A stretch of DNA of 64,000 nt, from positions 1-64,000 of the forward strand of contig CAZJKM010000001.1 of the NCBI GenBank assembly GCA_964546645.1, read 5' to 3'. This document shows, one piece after another, positions 34,155 to 42,828 of the stretch (position 1 is the first letter of the stretch; each line of letters starts with the position of its first letter). A program made the position numbers and the translations under genes. The notes under the pieces were generated by a model that did no database searches, was not told the origin of the DNA, and saw nothing but the letters and a program-made list of their open reading frames with translations. Source of the DNA: A37T11 sp964546645. Its GTDB lineage: Bacteria > Bacteroidota > Bacteroidia > Sphingobacteriales > Sphingobacteriaceae.

Positions 34155-35201
34155 ATGAAATTAAACAGGTATCCTTTTGAACACCGACTGCGGTTAATCA
34201 CCTTATTGATTGCGATTATTTTCCCGGTGGCAGGCACCGTATATGCCCAGCAGGCAGAAATAGTCACCTACCTGAAAAACGATGGCCGTGTCGTGGCAGA
34301 TAAGGACAGTGCAGATTATATACGTATTATCCGCGCACCCGAACAAGGACAAAAACTGTACACACTTCAGGAATATTATCACAACGGTAACCTGAAGAGA
34401 ACCGGTCAGGTGATAAGCCCTACTCTTGATCTTCGATTTGAAGGTAAAGTGACAACGTATGAGGAGGATGGTGGGAAACAGGCCGTATCGTATTATATAA
34501 AGAATCGCTTGAACGGATTAACTGAACGGTATTACCGCAACGGTCAGCTGAAAGAACAGGTTCATTTCAAGACTGACACGGCGGGTCAGCCTGGTGCACA
34601 ACCCCTGGCGCGGGTCATCCAACTCTATGACTCGCTTGGAGCAGTTATGGTAACCAATGGCAATGGGTATGCCAGGTATTTTTCCAATAACGGGCGGGAT
34701 ATGGAAGAGGGCTCCATTGTAGACGGTGTAAAAAACGGGGTTTGGAAGGGTAATTTCCAGGATAGGCGGTATACTTTTGAAGAGACCTATGAACAGGGGA
34801 AGCTGGTCAGTGGTGTCAGCACAAATTGGGCAGGCGACACGTTTTCCTATATACGGACGTATGTGGGTCCGGAATACCCCGGCGGAATGAAAGCGTTTTA
34901 CCAGGCAGTTTCTCAACGTTACCGGTATCCGAAAGAAGCCATTCAGCAGGGGGTGAACGGAGAACTTGAGCTTACCTTTGTGGTGGATACCACCGGCAGG
35001 CTGGATGATATCCGGGTGGTCAACGAATTGGGTTATGGGACCGGTGAGGAGGCCTTGCGCGTGCTGAAAGGGATGGGTGAATGGCAGCCCGGCCAGATAC
35101 GTGGTGTACCGGTTCGGGTCAGTCACACATTGCCTATCCGGCTTCGTGTTCAAAAGAATGTTCCTCCGCCTCCGGCCCATCAGCTGCCTCCGGCACCTTA
35201 G
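34155..35201 (+). CDS. Exported MORN-like repeat protein with C-terminal TonB domain
   Basis: 348 residues from the ATG at 34155. A signal peptide/anchor (LITLLIAIIFPVAGTVYAQ) is followed by MORN-like repeats (EYYHNGNLKRTG, YYIKNRLNGLTERYYRNGQLKEQ, GYARYFSNNGRDMEEGSIVDG). The TonB C-terminal domain is last (YPKEAIQQGVNGELELTFVVD and VRVSHTLPIRLRV). This layout is common in Bacteroidota and may energise TonB receptors or sense the envelope, but no ExbB/D genes are nearby. Its last 68 bp overlap the convergent gene's 3' end in antisense. Confidence 0.8.
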   Translation: MKLNRYPFEHRLRLITLLIAIIFPVAGTVYAQQAEIVTYLKNDGRVVADKDSADYIRIIRAPEQGQKLYTLQEYYHNGNLKRTGQVISPTLDLRFEGKVTTYEEDGGKQAVSYYIKNRLNGLTERYYRNGQLKEQVHFKTDTAGQPGAQPLARVIQLYDSLGAVMVTNGNGYARYFSNNGRDMEEGSIVDGVKNGVWKGNFQDRRYTFEETYEQGKLVSGVSTNWAGDTFSYIRTYVGPEYPGGMKAFYQAVSQRYRYPKEAIQQGVNGELELTFVVDTTGRLDDIRVVNELGYGTGEEALRVLKGMGEWQPGQIRGVPVRVSHTLPIRLRVQKNVPPPPAHQLPPAP

Positions 35202-36564
35202 GTTGTTCTTTTACAGCCGCTTTCAGCTGATCCAGCTGCTCTTCGAAGCGGGTTGGGTTCAGCCCGGCCTTTTTTGCTACTTTCAAAGCCATCTGTTGAG
35301 TTGCTAATGCTTCGTGAACAAAGCCTGCTTTTTGTAACAGGGTTGCCAGGGTATGGTGATAGGCCGCTATATTGTTATGGTAGCCGATAGCCCGTTTTAC
35401 CCAGCCGATGGCGGTTAGCAAGTGTGGGTCCGTATCATCTACCAACTGACTGACTACATATGCCCCATGGTATAGCGAGCCTGCATAGTACCGGGTAGTT
35501 GCTTTTACGGCTTTGTCTTTATATTTTTCCTCATATAGTCTGTTTTCGATGGTATCCAACAACTGTCGCCCCCTGAAATACGTTTTGCCCGTCCGGACAG
35601 CGTAATCTATTTTTGCCAGCGAGTCCGGCGGGATCCTCATGAAAAAGCCATCGCAATTCGCCTTCACCTGTTGCAGGTATTGGGTTGTGTCACGGCGGAA
35701 GCGGGTAAACTGTGTCATGTAATAGTTTTGGATCAGTCCCGCCCGTTCTGAGTGCCTTAACAGGTTCGGGTAGTTGTATTGGATGAGGGCCCGTAACAGT
35801 GTCTGGTCGTTTTTTCGGATGGCCTCAAACAGCGTGTGTTGCGTCATTCTGGAACTGATCCGGTTTCTTACGGAGGTCGGATGGCTTTTCAAAATACTGT
35901 CTGCCAGTCTATTTGTATTCGATAGACGGTGCACCGGTCCATTCAGCAGCGGACCGCACTTCATCAGAAATAAGACGGTTCCATAATGCCCCAATTCACC
36001 TACTTGTAGCTGGTTCAGGTACGCCAACAGGGCCTGCTGGTCTGTATGCATTCCCAGAGAATCCTGCAGGCTGAGGTATTTTTTCAGAAAAGCTTTATCT
36101 CGACGGCCTTCTTCAAACTCACGCCGAAGGTCTGATATGCGGGGAATGTTTTCCAATGATGCTGTTTTATCTAGTATCTGTGCCATCTTTTCAGCTGTGT
36201 TTATACTTCCCGCCTGCATCAGCAGATTACCGGCAGGGTCTATAATCAGTCCTCCGATGGAAGGGCTTACGGTATAGTTTTCAGGTAAAAAAGCTATGGG
36301 ATGTTCCATCAGTCCGTAACGCTTGTCGATTGTCACAAAGTATTCATTCCAGCGTTTGGACAGTTCTTTGTCGGCTTTAAAATGAAACAGGTAGCTGTCG
36401 TGATCCATCGGCCTGATGTAAGTAAACAGGTATTTACCGGTTACGGTTGCTTCCAGCATCGCCTCCTCATACGTTCCGTTGAATAGCTTAATGCCGCTTT
36501 TTGTCTGTGCCTGTAAGACGGCGCATAGTAACAGAACGGTTGCGACTGCAAAAAAATGCTTCAT
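35134..36564 (-). CDS. Exported protein with thioredoxin-like domain lacking CxxC
   Basis: 476 residues with a signal peptide (FFAVATVLLLCAVLQAQ). The next 120 residues follow the thioredoxin-like plan (EEAMLEATVTGKYLFTYIRP, a strand YFVTIDK, then VSPSIGGLIIDPAGNLL with the cis-Pro region). The CxxC is replaced by RPMDHDS, so it is not a redox enzyme. The remaining 320 residues are mainly helical, with tetratricopeptide-like stretches (YHHTLATLLQKAGFVHEALATQQMA), and the tail is acidic. Function unknown; a periplasmic binding or chaperone-like role is possible. Confidence 0.65.
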   Translation of the reverse strand: MKHFFAVATVLLLCAVLQAQTKSGIKLFNGTYEEAMLEATVTGKYLFTYIRPMDHDSYLFHFKADKELSKRWNEYFVTIDKRYGLMEHPIAFLPENYTVSPSIGGLIIDPAGNLLMQAGSINTAEKMAQILDKTASLENIPRISDLRREFEEGRRDKAFLKKYLSLQDSLGMHTDQQALLAYLNQLQVGELGHYGTVLFLMKCGPLLNGPVHRLSNTNRLADSILKSHPTSVRNRISSRMTQHTLFEAIRKNDQTLLRALIQYNYPNLLRHSERAGLIQNYYMTQFTRFRRDTTQYLQQVKANCDGFFMRIPPDSLAKIDYAVRTGKTYFRGRQLLDTIENRLYEEKYKDKAVKATTRYYAGSLYHGAYVVSQLVDDTDPHLLTAIGWVKRAIGYHNNIAAYHHTLATLLQKAGFVHEALATQQMALKVAKKAGLNPTRFEEQLDQLKAAVKEQPKVPEAADGPEAEEHSFEHEAG

Positions 36565-36594
36565 GTGTATACGTATTGTTTATCTGATTAGATC

Positions 36595-36625
36595 CAAACC
36601 TAAATAAGTTTCTCCGAAGATACAA
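36595..36625 (-). promoter_or_regulatory. Promoter of the thioredoxin-like protein gene
   Basis: On the minus strand TTG, 20 bp, TAGGTTTG (exact TAnnTTTG), 30 bp before the ATG at 36564. Confidence 0.75.
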
Positions 36626-36771
36626 GGAAGCGGCTGCAAAATGAACCCGGTCATCAGGAATCATTTTCGGTATTTTCATTCTGTTGATGGGGCTCATCTT
36701 AATGAAGAGTACAAAAATCGGTGGACGGGTTAGGACAAAACAGACAACAAAATATAACGGCAGACAGTTTT

Positions 36772-36918
36772 CCGGTGCCTGATATGGGTATTTCACTAAC
36801 CAGTGATGGCTTACCGCCAACGGCAGTTGCTGTCCTTCCGGCCGGATATAGCCTGTCACCGGTCAGTGATAAGGCATCACTGGTCAGTGATGCGCTATTC
36901 CCGTGCAGTGATGCAGTT
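36772..36918. repeat. 21-bp minisatellite/operator-like array
   Basis: Seven consecutive 21-bp windows that align without gaps. The best three begin TCAC and contain CAGTGAT (36793, 36856 and 36877); the third is the palindrome ATCACTGGTCAGTGAT (36876-36891). Units at 36814 and 36835 are degenerate. TCACTGACAGG recurs at 37004, almost in phase. The array lies in a 600-bp stretch without a credible gene (36565-37164), upstream of the higA-like gene; the stretch otherwise holds only the promoter at 36595. Confidence 0.6.
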
Positions 36919-37164
36919 AAACGGGACGGAAATGGGAGTATGGCTGTGTAGTTTAGCAGGAGGACCGGCCGGGATCAGCCTGTCGCAGGATGGGGAAAAG
37001 AGATCACTGACAGGAAACCGGCAGCAGCCATCCGTTGACAGCCAGTGCCAGTGCTGCAGAGGTCGGCTGCTGCCCGGGAATGGTGCATGTCAGGCCACTT
37101 TTCCGTACCCGTCTGACCGGGGAGCGTCCGTCGCTGTACAGTGGCAGAGGGCGTCCAGTAGGGG

Positions 37165-37524
37165 GTGGTTGAGAGTAAACCCATTAAAACAGAACAGGAT
37201 TACCAAGCCGCGATGGAAAGGCTGGAAGTCATTTTTGATGCCAAGCCTGGGACACCGGAAGGGGATGAGTTGGAAGTATTAGGTGTGCTTATCGACAATT
37301 ACGAGCGTATGTACTTCCCCATTGATCTGCCTGACCCCATTGAGGCCATCAAATTCCGGATGGAGCAAATGAATTATTCCAATAAAGACTTAGCGGAGGT
37401 TATTGGCTTCAAGGGGCGTGTAAGCGAAATATTGAACCGCAAACGCAAACTTTCCATCAATATGATACGTAGGCTTCATGAAGCGATGCGGATACCGACG
37501 GATGTATTGGTGCAGGAATATTAG
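37165..37524 (+). CDS. higA: HigA-like XRE-family antitoxin (orphan)
   Basis: 119 residues starting with GTG. The N-terminal third (KTEQDYQAAMERLEVIFDAK, then GDELEVLGVLIDNYE) and the central helix-turn-helix (NKDLAEVIGFKGRVSEILN, about 72-90) match HigA antitoxins that repress their own operon and neutralise the mRNA interferase HigB. No HigB-like frame exists in the preceding 600 bp, and tRNA genes follow, so it appears to have lost its toxin. It may act as a solitary repressor, perhaps on the palindromic repeats upstream. Confidence 0.8.
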   Translation: MVESKPIKTEQDYQAAMERLEVIFDAKPGTPEGDELEVLGVLIDNYERMYFPIDLPDPIEAIKFRMEQMNYSNKDLAEVIGFKGRVSEILNRKRKLSINMIRRLHEAMRIPTDVLVQEY

Positions 37525-37543
37525 TACTTAAAGGTAAAGTATA

Positions 37544-37584
37544 AATAAAAAAACCGTATTCCCAACACACGTTGGACATACGGT
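37544..37584 (-). terminator. Terminator of the tRNA-Gly/tRNA-Leu transcript
   Basis: An interrupted stem (ACCGTA/TACGGT outer, CCAAC/GTTGG inner) is followed on the minus strand by a run of seven T. It lies 12 bp past tRNA-Leu and, read from the plus strand, 29 bp past higA. Confidence 0.85.
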
Positions 37585-37595
37585 CTGTGTTTTCG

Positions 37596-37681
37596 TACCT
37601 GGAGCGGGAATCGAACCCGCACTCGCTTTAGGGCGAACAGGATTTTAAGTCCTGCGTGTCTACCAGTTCCACCATCCAGGC
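37596..37681 (-). tRNA. tRNA-Leu(TAA)
   Basis: 86-nt class II tRNA with acceptor GCCTGGA and TCCAGGT (first pair G-T), discriminator A, anticodon TAA in GACTTAAAATC, a variable arm, and T-loop GTTCGATTC. CCA is not encoded. Confidence 0.93.
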
Positions 37682-37707
37682 AGGTGAATAAATTACCTTT
37701 TAACAAT

Positions 37708-37741
37708 AAATCCCTTCTCTTATGCTAAGAAGAAGGGATTT
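37708..37741 (-). terminator. Hairpin between tRNA-Gly and tRNA-Leu
   Basis: An 11-bp stem AAATCCCTTCT/AGAAGGGATTT with a 12-nt loop. The T-tail on the minus strand is weak, so it may be an attenuating or processing hairpin between the two tRNAs rather than a full terminator. Confidence 0.55.
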
Positions 37742-37816
37742 GGAGCGAAAGACGAGGTTCGAACTCGCGACCTCAACCTTGGCAAGGTTGCGCTCTACCA
37801 ACTGAGCTACTTTCGC
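37741..37816 (-). tRNA. tRNA-Gly(GCC)
   Basis: 76 nt including an encoded CCA. Acceptor GCGAAAG pairs with CTTTCGC, discriminator T as usual for tRNA-Gly; anticodon GCC in loop TTGCCAA; T-loop GTTCGAAC. It differs from the other three tRNAs of the window in encoding CCA. Confidence 0.96.
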
Positions 37817-37859
37817 CTGTTCCGGCAAGCTGTGAAGCCTGTTTTCCGTTTTGGTGATG

Positions 37860-37889
37860 CAAATATAGGCAGTTTTGTACGCATGTCAA
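37860..37889 (-). promoter_or_regulatory. Promoter of the tRNA-Gly/tRNA-Leu operon
   Basis: On the minus strand TTG, 19 bp, exact TATATTTG, 43 bp before tRNA-Gly. It is 28 bp from the recX stop on the same strand, so the tRNAs have their own promoter. Confidence 0.85.
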
Positions 37890-37917
37890 GTATTTTTTGA
37901 AAAAATCGGCGTATCAC

Positions 37918-38406
37918 TTATAAATCATTGTCGTTCAATAGCTCAAAAATCAGATCATTTTCAAACCCTTTCGCTGCTGCATAACGGGCCAGTTGGGCAT
38001 GACGCTTAAACTGGTTGGTCTCGGTCAGGACGGCCGCTTTTCTGCGAAGCAATTCATCCAGTGTGCGACGATATTCGTGTTCGTCCAGACTATCCAATGC
38101 CTCCTTCAATAGTCTGCCGCTTACTCCTTTGGCTTGTAAGCCCTGTTTGATTTTGTAACGCCCCCATTGCTTCATCCGGAACTTTCCGGAAGCATACGCA
38201 AGTGCGAACCGCGACTCGTTCAGGAAGCCATCGGTGATGAGTCCGGAAAGCAACTCTTCTACTTCCTGGCAGTGCAGACCCCAACTGTACAGCTTATCCC
38301 GGACTTCCTGGTGTGAGCGTTCCTGGTAAGCACAGAAGTATTCCGCTTTTGTGCGCACTTGTTGGAGTGTCAATGTGTTCCGCCGTGGTACATTTTCTTC
38401 CTTCAT
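37918..38406 (-). CDS. recX: RecX-family regulatory protein
   Basis: 162 residues of three-helix repeats. YFCAYQERSHQEVRDKLYSWG is the first repeat, LITDGFLNESRFALAYASGKFRMKQWGRYKIKQGLQAKG the classical RecX core, and LLRRKAAVLTETNQFKRHAQLARYAAAKGF the last. RecX binds and limits RecA filaments. recA is not in view. The ATG at 38406 is preferred; the open frame to 38442 would reach into the space before the divergent murF-alr gene. Confidence 0.9.
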   Translation of the reverse strand: MKEENVPRRNTLTLQQVRTKAEYFCAYQERSHQEVRDKLYSWGLHCQEVEELLSGLITDGFLNESRFALAYASGKFRMKQWGRYKIKQGLQAKGVSGRLLKEALDSLDEHEYRRTLDELLRRKAAVLTETNQFKRHAQLARYAAAKGFENDLIFELLNDNDL

Positions 38407-38445
38407 GCCGGCAAAATCGCAAAAAATTAGTCCGGTACCCAAAAA

Positions 38446-40929
38446 ATGTTGAAATTCGTATGCAAATTAAACAGTGTGTATACAATAACTGAAATAGCAG
38501 ACATTCTCAACGCAGAAAATAAGGTATTGCCGACACCGGAAACCCGTATACAAACACTGTGCTATGATAGCCGGAAGCTGACAAATCCGGGCCGTGCGTT
38601 ATTTTTTGCATTGGCCGGCAGAAAGGATGGGCATGCCTACCTGGGTGATGTATATCGGGCCGGCGTACGAAGTTTTGTGGTCCGGCGGGGCAACGCGCTT
38701 ACCCGTGAGTTTCCTGAAGCCAATATACTGTTGGTGGATGACACGCTGGCGGCGCTGCAGCAATTAGCTGCTGCGCACCGCAACCGGTTTGACTACCCGG
38801 TGATCGGGATTACAGGAAGCAACGGGAAAACGATTGTAAAAGAGTGGTTATGGCAGCTGCTTTCGCCGGAATACCGGATTGTGCGCAGCCCCAGGAGTTA
38901 TAACTCACAGCTGGGGGTGCCGCTGTCGGTCTGGCAGATGGATGAGCGGCACGATCTGGCTATTATCGAAGCAGGTATCAGTAAACCCGGGGAAATGGAG
39001 TTGCTGGAACGGATGATCGCTCCGTCGGTAGGTATCCTCACCAATATTGGCCCTGCACACGATGACGGGTTTACATCCCGGGAAGAGAAAGTCACCGAAA
39101 AGCTGCAACTTTTTAAACAGGTAGCCACATTGGTATGCCCCGCCAGTGTACAGGCGCAGGTAGACGATCAGTTGGCCGTACCAGAATTGGTGACCTGGGG
39201 AACAGAGGAACATGCGTCACTGCGGATCATCCGGACCGAGGTGATTGGAGGAAGTCAGTGCCTGATAGAGGCCGTTTATCAGGGACAGCGGCGGCAGGTG
39301 GTCATACCATTCGCCGATGCTGCGTCGATCGGGAATGCGGCTTGTTGCTGGGCATTCATGCTGGCCATGGGATATGAGCAGCAGGTAATCGGGGCACGGA
39401 TGATGCTGTTGCAGCCGCTTAGTATGCGGCTGGAATTGAAACAAGGCCTGAACAACTGCTCTGTTTTGGACGATTCGTACAGCAACGACCTGGCGTCATT
39501 GCGCATTGCGCTGGATTTTCTGAATCAACAACAACAACATAAACAGCGCGTACTCATTTTGTCTGACCTGCCTGGTGAAACGGCCGGAGCAACGGAACAA
39601 CTGTATCAGGAAGTAGCGGCACTGGTACAGGAAAAAAACGTAGGCAGGTTTATTGGGGTCGGACCGGTATTGCGGCGATACGCTGGTCTTTTCGGAAGCG
39701 ACGCCTTGTTCTTTGCAGATACGCAGTCGCTGATCAGTGCGTTACCGTCACTGTTATTCCGGGATGCAACGATTCTGCTGAAAGGAGCGCGCCATTTCGG
39801 TTTTGAGGAGATCAGCCGGCGGCTGACCGCCCAGCTTCACGAAACGGTAATGGAGATCAACCTGAATGCCGTAGAGCAGAACCTGAATTATTTCAGGGGA
39901 AAGCTGGACGCAGAAACCCGGTTGATGGTGATGGTAAAGGCTTTTTCGTACGGCAGCGGCAGCTACGAAATCGCGAACCTGCTGCAGTTTCATCAGGTGG
40001 ATTACCTGACGGTGGCTTATGCCGACGAGGGCATCGCCCTGCGTCGGGCAGGTATAGAGCTGCCGATCGTGGTCATGAGTCCGGATGGTGGATTATTAAA
40101 GGATATGCTGACACATAACCTGGAGCCGGAAATATACAGCTTCAGGCAACTCGAACAGCTGCTCCGGATACAGCAGGATACGGGATCAGAAACCTGTCAG
40201 ATACACCTGAAAGTGAACACAGGGATGAACAGGCTTGGCTTTGAACCGGAAGACCTTCCATTGTTACTTAATACATTGTGCGGGGTGGGTGGGGTCCGTG
40301 TAAAAAGCGTTTTCTCGCACCTGGCAGCTGCCGGCGATCCGCAGCACGATGCCTTTACCATCCATCAGCTGTCTGTATTTGAGCAGTTCACTGATAGGTT
40401 AAAAGATGGGTTGGACTATTCTTTCCTGCGCCATATTGCCAATACAGCTGCCATCAGTCGGTGGCCCCGTGCCCGGTATGATATGGTGCGCCTGGGCATT
40501 GGTCTTTATGGTGTATCAGGCGGGGAAACACTGCCGTTGGCGACCGTGGCCACGCTGAAAACAAGTGTGGCACAGGTAAGGAAGGTAAAGGCGGGTGAGA
40601 CAATCGGGTATAACCGGCACGGAAAGCTGGAGCATGATGGTCAGATTGCCACTGTACGGATCGGGTATGCGGATGGTTACAGCCGCTGTTTCGGTAACGG
40701 GGCGGGTACGATGCTGGTCCAGGGAAAGCCGGTCCGGACTGTCGGGGATATCTGCATGGATATGTGTATGCTGGATGTGAGCGGTATGGAAGTGACGGAA
40801 GGAGAGGAGGTAATTGTATTTGGCGATACACCTGCTGTTTCGGAGCTGGCAAACCGGATCGGGACTATTCCCTATGAATTATTAGCCACCGTTTCGCAAC
40901 GGGTGAAAAGGATTTACTATTACGAATAA
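38446..40929 (+). CDS. MurF-Alr fusion: UDP-MurNAc-tripeptide:D-Ala-D-Ala ligase / alanine racemase
   Basis: 827 residues. The MurF half (about 1-450) carries the ATP loop GITGSNGKT, IIEAGISKPGEM and DDSYSND. The Alr half (about 465-827) starts at EINLNAVEQNLNYF, with the PLP Lys in VMVKAFSYGSGSYEIA, and has the second catalytic region IGYADGYSR; HLAAAGD and NTAAISRWP are also typical. It racemises L-alanine and adds D-Ala-D-Ala to the peptidoglycan precursor. This fusion is a Bacteroidota trait. A D-Ala-D-Ala ligase gene is not in the window. DUF502 follows after 9 bp. Confidence 0.95.
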   Translation: MLKFVCKLNSVYTITEIADILNAENKVLPTPETRIQTLCYDSRKLTNPGRALFFALAGRKDGHAYLGDVYRAGVRSFVVRRGNALTREFPEANILLVDDTLAALQQLAAAHRNRFDYPVIGITGSNGKTIVKEWLWQLLSPEYRIVRSPRSYNSQLGVPLSVWQMDERHDLAIIEAGISKPGEMELLERMIAPSVGILTNIGPAHDDGFTSREEKVTEKLQLFKQVATLVCPASVQAQVDDQLAVPELVTWGTEEHASLRIIRTEVIGGSQCLIEAVYQGQRRQVVIPFADAASIGNAACCWAFMLAMGYEQQVIGARMMLLQPLSMRLELKQGLNNCSVLDDSYSNDLASLRIALDFLNQQQQHKQRVLILSDLPGETAGATEQLYQEVAALVQEKNVGRFIGVGPVLRRYAGLFGSDALFFADTQSLISALPSLLFRDATILLKGARHFGFEEISRRLTAQLHETVMEINLNAVEQNLNYFRGKLDAETRLMVMVKAFSYGSGSYEIANLLQFHQVDYLTVAYADEGIALRRAGIELPIVVMSPDGGLLKDMLTHNLEPEIYSFRQLEQLLRIQQDTGSETCQIHLKVNTGMNRLGFEPEDLPLLLNTLCGVGGVRVKSVFSHLAAAGDPQHDAFTIHQLSVFEQFTDRLKDGLDYSFLRHIANTAAISRWPRARYDMVRLGIGLYGVSGGETLPLATVATLKTSVAQVRKVKAGETIGYNRHGKLEHDGQIATVRIGYADGYSRCFGNGAGTMLVQGKPVRTVGDICMDMCMLDVSGMEVTEGEEVIVFGDTPAVSELANRIGTIPYELLATVSQRVKRIYYYE

Positions 40930-40938
40930 TCGCAGTAC

Positions 40939-41565
40939 ATGACGACAAGAACATACCGGAGAAGGGCGTTGAGACAAAAGACGGTACGCCTTCTATTTAA
41001 CTATTTGATTAAAGGGGCACTGGTGACAGTACCTCTGGCAGGAGCGCTGTTCCTGATTATATGGGCTGTAGCCAGCCTGGATTCGGCACTCAACATCAGC
41101 AGCTGGTTCTGGGTAGACGAGCAGGGGCAGCCGGTGTATATACCGGGGCTGGGCCTGCTGATGGTGATTGCAGTGCTGATCCTGGTAGGTGTTTTTGTAA
41201 CCTATTTTGTAACAGAGCCGATTTACAACTGGTTTAACCGGATGATCAATCGTATCCCGTTATTTAATACCCTTTACTCTTCCATAAAGGATTTTACGGA
41301 GGCATTTGTGGGAGATGAAAAAAAATTCAATGAACCGGTACTGGTGGAAGTTAACGAGACCGGACTGAAAAAAATCGGTTTTTTAACGCAGCGTGATCTG
41401 AAAAAATTGGGCCTTGAGAATGAGGTGATGGTATATTTCCCGTTTTCGTATTCGTTTGCCGGACAGGTATGCGTGGTGAATGCCTCACGGGTGAAGCCGC
41501 TTAAGATGAGTGCGACCGATGCCATGAAACTGGTGGTGTCAGGCGGTGTGAGCGGGATTGAATAA
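40939..41565 (+). CDS. DUF502 membrane protein
   Basis: 208 residues. Two membrane helices (ALVTVPLAGALFLIIWAVAS and LGLLMVIAVLILVGVFVTYF) precede a soluble domain. PLFNTLYSSIKDFTEAFVGD and YFPFSYSFAGQVCVVNASRV are the conserved DUF502 blocks. The function is not known. It directly follows murF-alr, which suggests an envelope role. The stop TAA is immediately followed by an octamer array. Confidence 0.85.
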   Translation: MTTRTYRRRALRQKTVRLLFNYLIKGALVTVPLAGALFLIIWAVASLDSALNISSWFWVDEQGQPVYIPGLGLLMVIAVLILVGVFVTYFVTEPIYNWFNRMINRIPLFNTLYSSIKDFTEAFVGDEKKFNEPVLVEVNETGLKKIGFLTQRDLKKLGLENEVMVYFPFSYSFAGQVCVVNASRVKPLKMSATDAMKLVVSGGVSGIE

Positions 41566-41600
41566 TTAGTTGATTAGTGGATTGGTTTATTAGTTGATTT
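41566..41600 (+). repeat. Octamer array TTAGTTGA type after DUF502
   Basis: Four 8-bp units TTAGTTGA, TTAGTGGA, TTGGTTTA, TTAGTTGA begin on the base after the DUF502 stop codon, in the sense direction. Each unit contains TAG or TGA or both, and because 8 is not a multiple of 3 the stops fall in all frames. Confidence 0.85.
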
Positions 41601-41627
41601 TGAATCTGAGCTCCTGTAAGCCGATTA

Positions 41628-42806
41628 TTATGCTTTCTCTGTAAAGATAGCGAGTAGATTACCCAGATGGTTGGTGCAGAAGAAGAGATATACGTCACCT
41701 CCATCAATAATTTTATGCATTTTTCGTAGGTCCTCAGCTTTTAGTGGAAAATTCCGCGTTGCGACATTTGCTTTGATCCGCTCTTTTCTTTTTTTAAATG
41801 ATGCATAGTCTTCTGTCTTCGTAATCCGGAATATCCGTCCGGGGAACTCCGTTTTAAGTACTTCGGAAGTATACAGGTGTGTATGCTGGTGCAGTTTCCG
41901 CAGGCCGAAGCGTACGGCCGGCAATTTAAAGCAGCCCGCCTTCAGCAGGGCGGTGTCAGGTTCATACAGATAGGAGGCAGGCGCGCTGATAACTGCCTGT
42001 GCGTTGACCTCTTCAGCCTGGTTAAATATAAAGGGTTGCTTTTGCCCTTCAGGCAGCATTACACAATGTATGCTTGTTTCTCCGGGGCAGTCAGGCTGCA
42101 GGATAAACAGCAGTTCTTTACATTCATTTTTTATGCTCAGCACATGAATGGATGATACGTTTCGTAACTGTCTCAGCGCCGCAGTGATATCCAGCAATGG
42201 GGCAGCTTTAACCATTACGGTATCCCCCTTTTCCAGCAATAATTCCTGTGATGCTGAAATATCAGGCTGACAGTCTGCCAGCGTGAATACCTTTTGCTGG
42301 TTCACCCGTCGGGAGGGATCCACATAGACCAGATCAAAACGTTGGTCCGTAACCGCCAGCCAGGTCAGGCCATCCGTATTCAGGCAGATGACAGGATGTG
42401 CCCCTAACACCTTAAAATTATGCTCCGCAATCCGTGATAATTCCGGATTGATTTCGCAGTGAACCACTTCGTTCGCCACCCGTGAAAAATAGAATGTATC
42501 CACCCCAATCCCCCCGGTAAGATCGGCAACCCGTGCCCCTGTGGGGATAAGGCTGCTTTTGTAGGATGCTGTTTCCGCAGAAGAGCTTTGCTCAAGTGCT
42601 AATAGAGGAGGAAAAACAATCCCGTGTGTCTGGTACCACAGCGGTATCTTTTTAAGGCTACGCTGCAAGCCATCCAACTGCACAGCCAGCTCGGCTGGCG
42701 TTATATCAGGAAAAGGACTTTTGCGCAACGCCATTTCAGCCGGCTTAACCGAAAAATTATCCAGCAGAAAAACCCGCACCTCGTCCGTCAATAACGCTTC
42801 GTTCAT
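41628..42806 (-). CDS. Class I SAM-dependent methyltransferase with THUMP-like C-terminus
   Basis: 392 residues from the ATG at 42806 (a TTG 7 codons upstream is an alternative). The SAM-binding motif VADLTGGIGVDTFYFSR is near residue 95-111, with VHCEINPEL as the acidic loop and YVDPSRR at the motif IV position. The C-terminal third (FPGRIFRITKTEDYASFKKR, VATRNFPLKAEDLRKMHKI, DGGDVYLFF) is the THUMP-like domain of a Bacteroidota methyltransferase family. RNA is the likely substrate; the exact base is unknown. Confidence 0.8.
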   Translation of the reverse strand: MNEALLTDEVRVFLLDNFSVKPAEMALRKSPFPDITPAELAVQLDGLQRSLKKIPLWYQTHGIVFPPLLALEQSSSAETASYKSSLIPTGARVADLTGGIGVDTFYFSRVANEVVHCEINPELSRIAEHNFKVLGAHPVICLNTDGLTWLAVTDQRFDLVYVDPSRRVNQQKVFTLADCQPDISASQELLLEKGDTVMVKAAPLLDITAALRQLRNVSSIHVLSIKNECKELLFILQPDCPGETSIHCVMLPEGQKQPFIFNQAEEVNAQAVISAPASYLYEPDTALLKAGCFKLPAVRFGLRKLHQHTHLYTSEVLKTEFPGRIFRITKTEDYASFKKRKERIKANVATRNFPLKAEDLRKMHKIIDGGDVYLFFCTNHLGNLLAIFTEKA

Positions 42807-42828
42807 AACCTGATCCGGTATTTTCAAA

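Noticed and set aside
36803..37282. 159-codon open frame on the plus strand across the 21-bp repeats and into higA
   Set aside because: Its composition follows the DNA repeat, it overlaps the higA start in another frame, and it shows no protein-family features.
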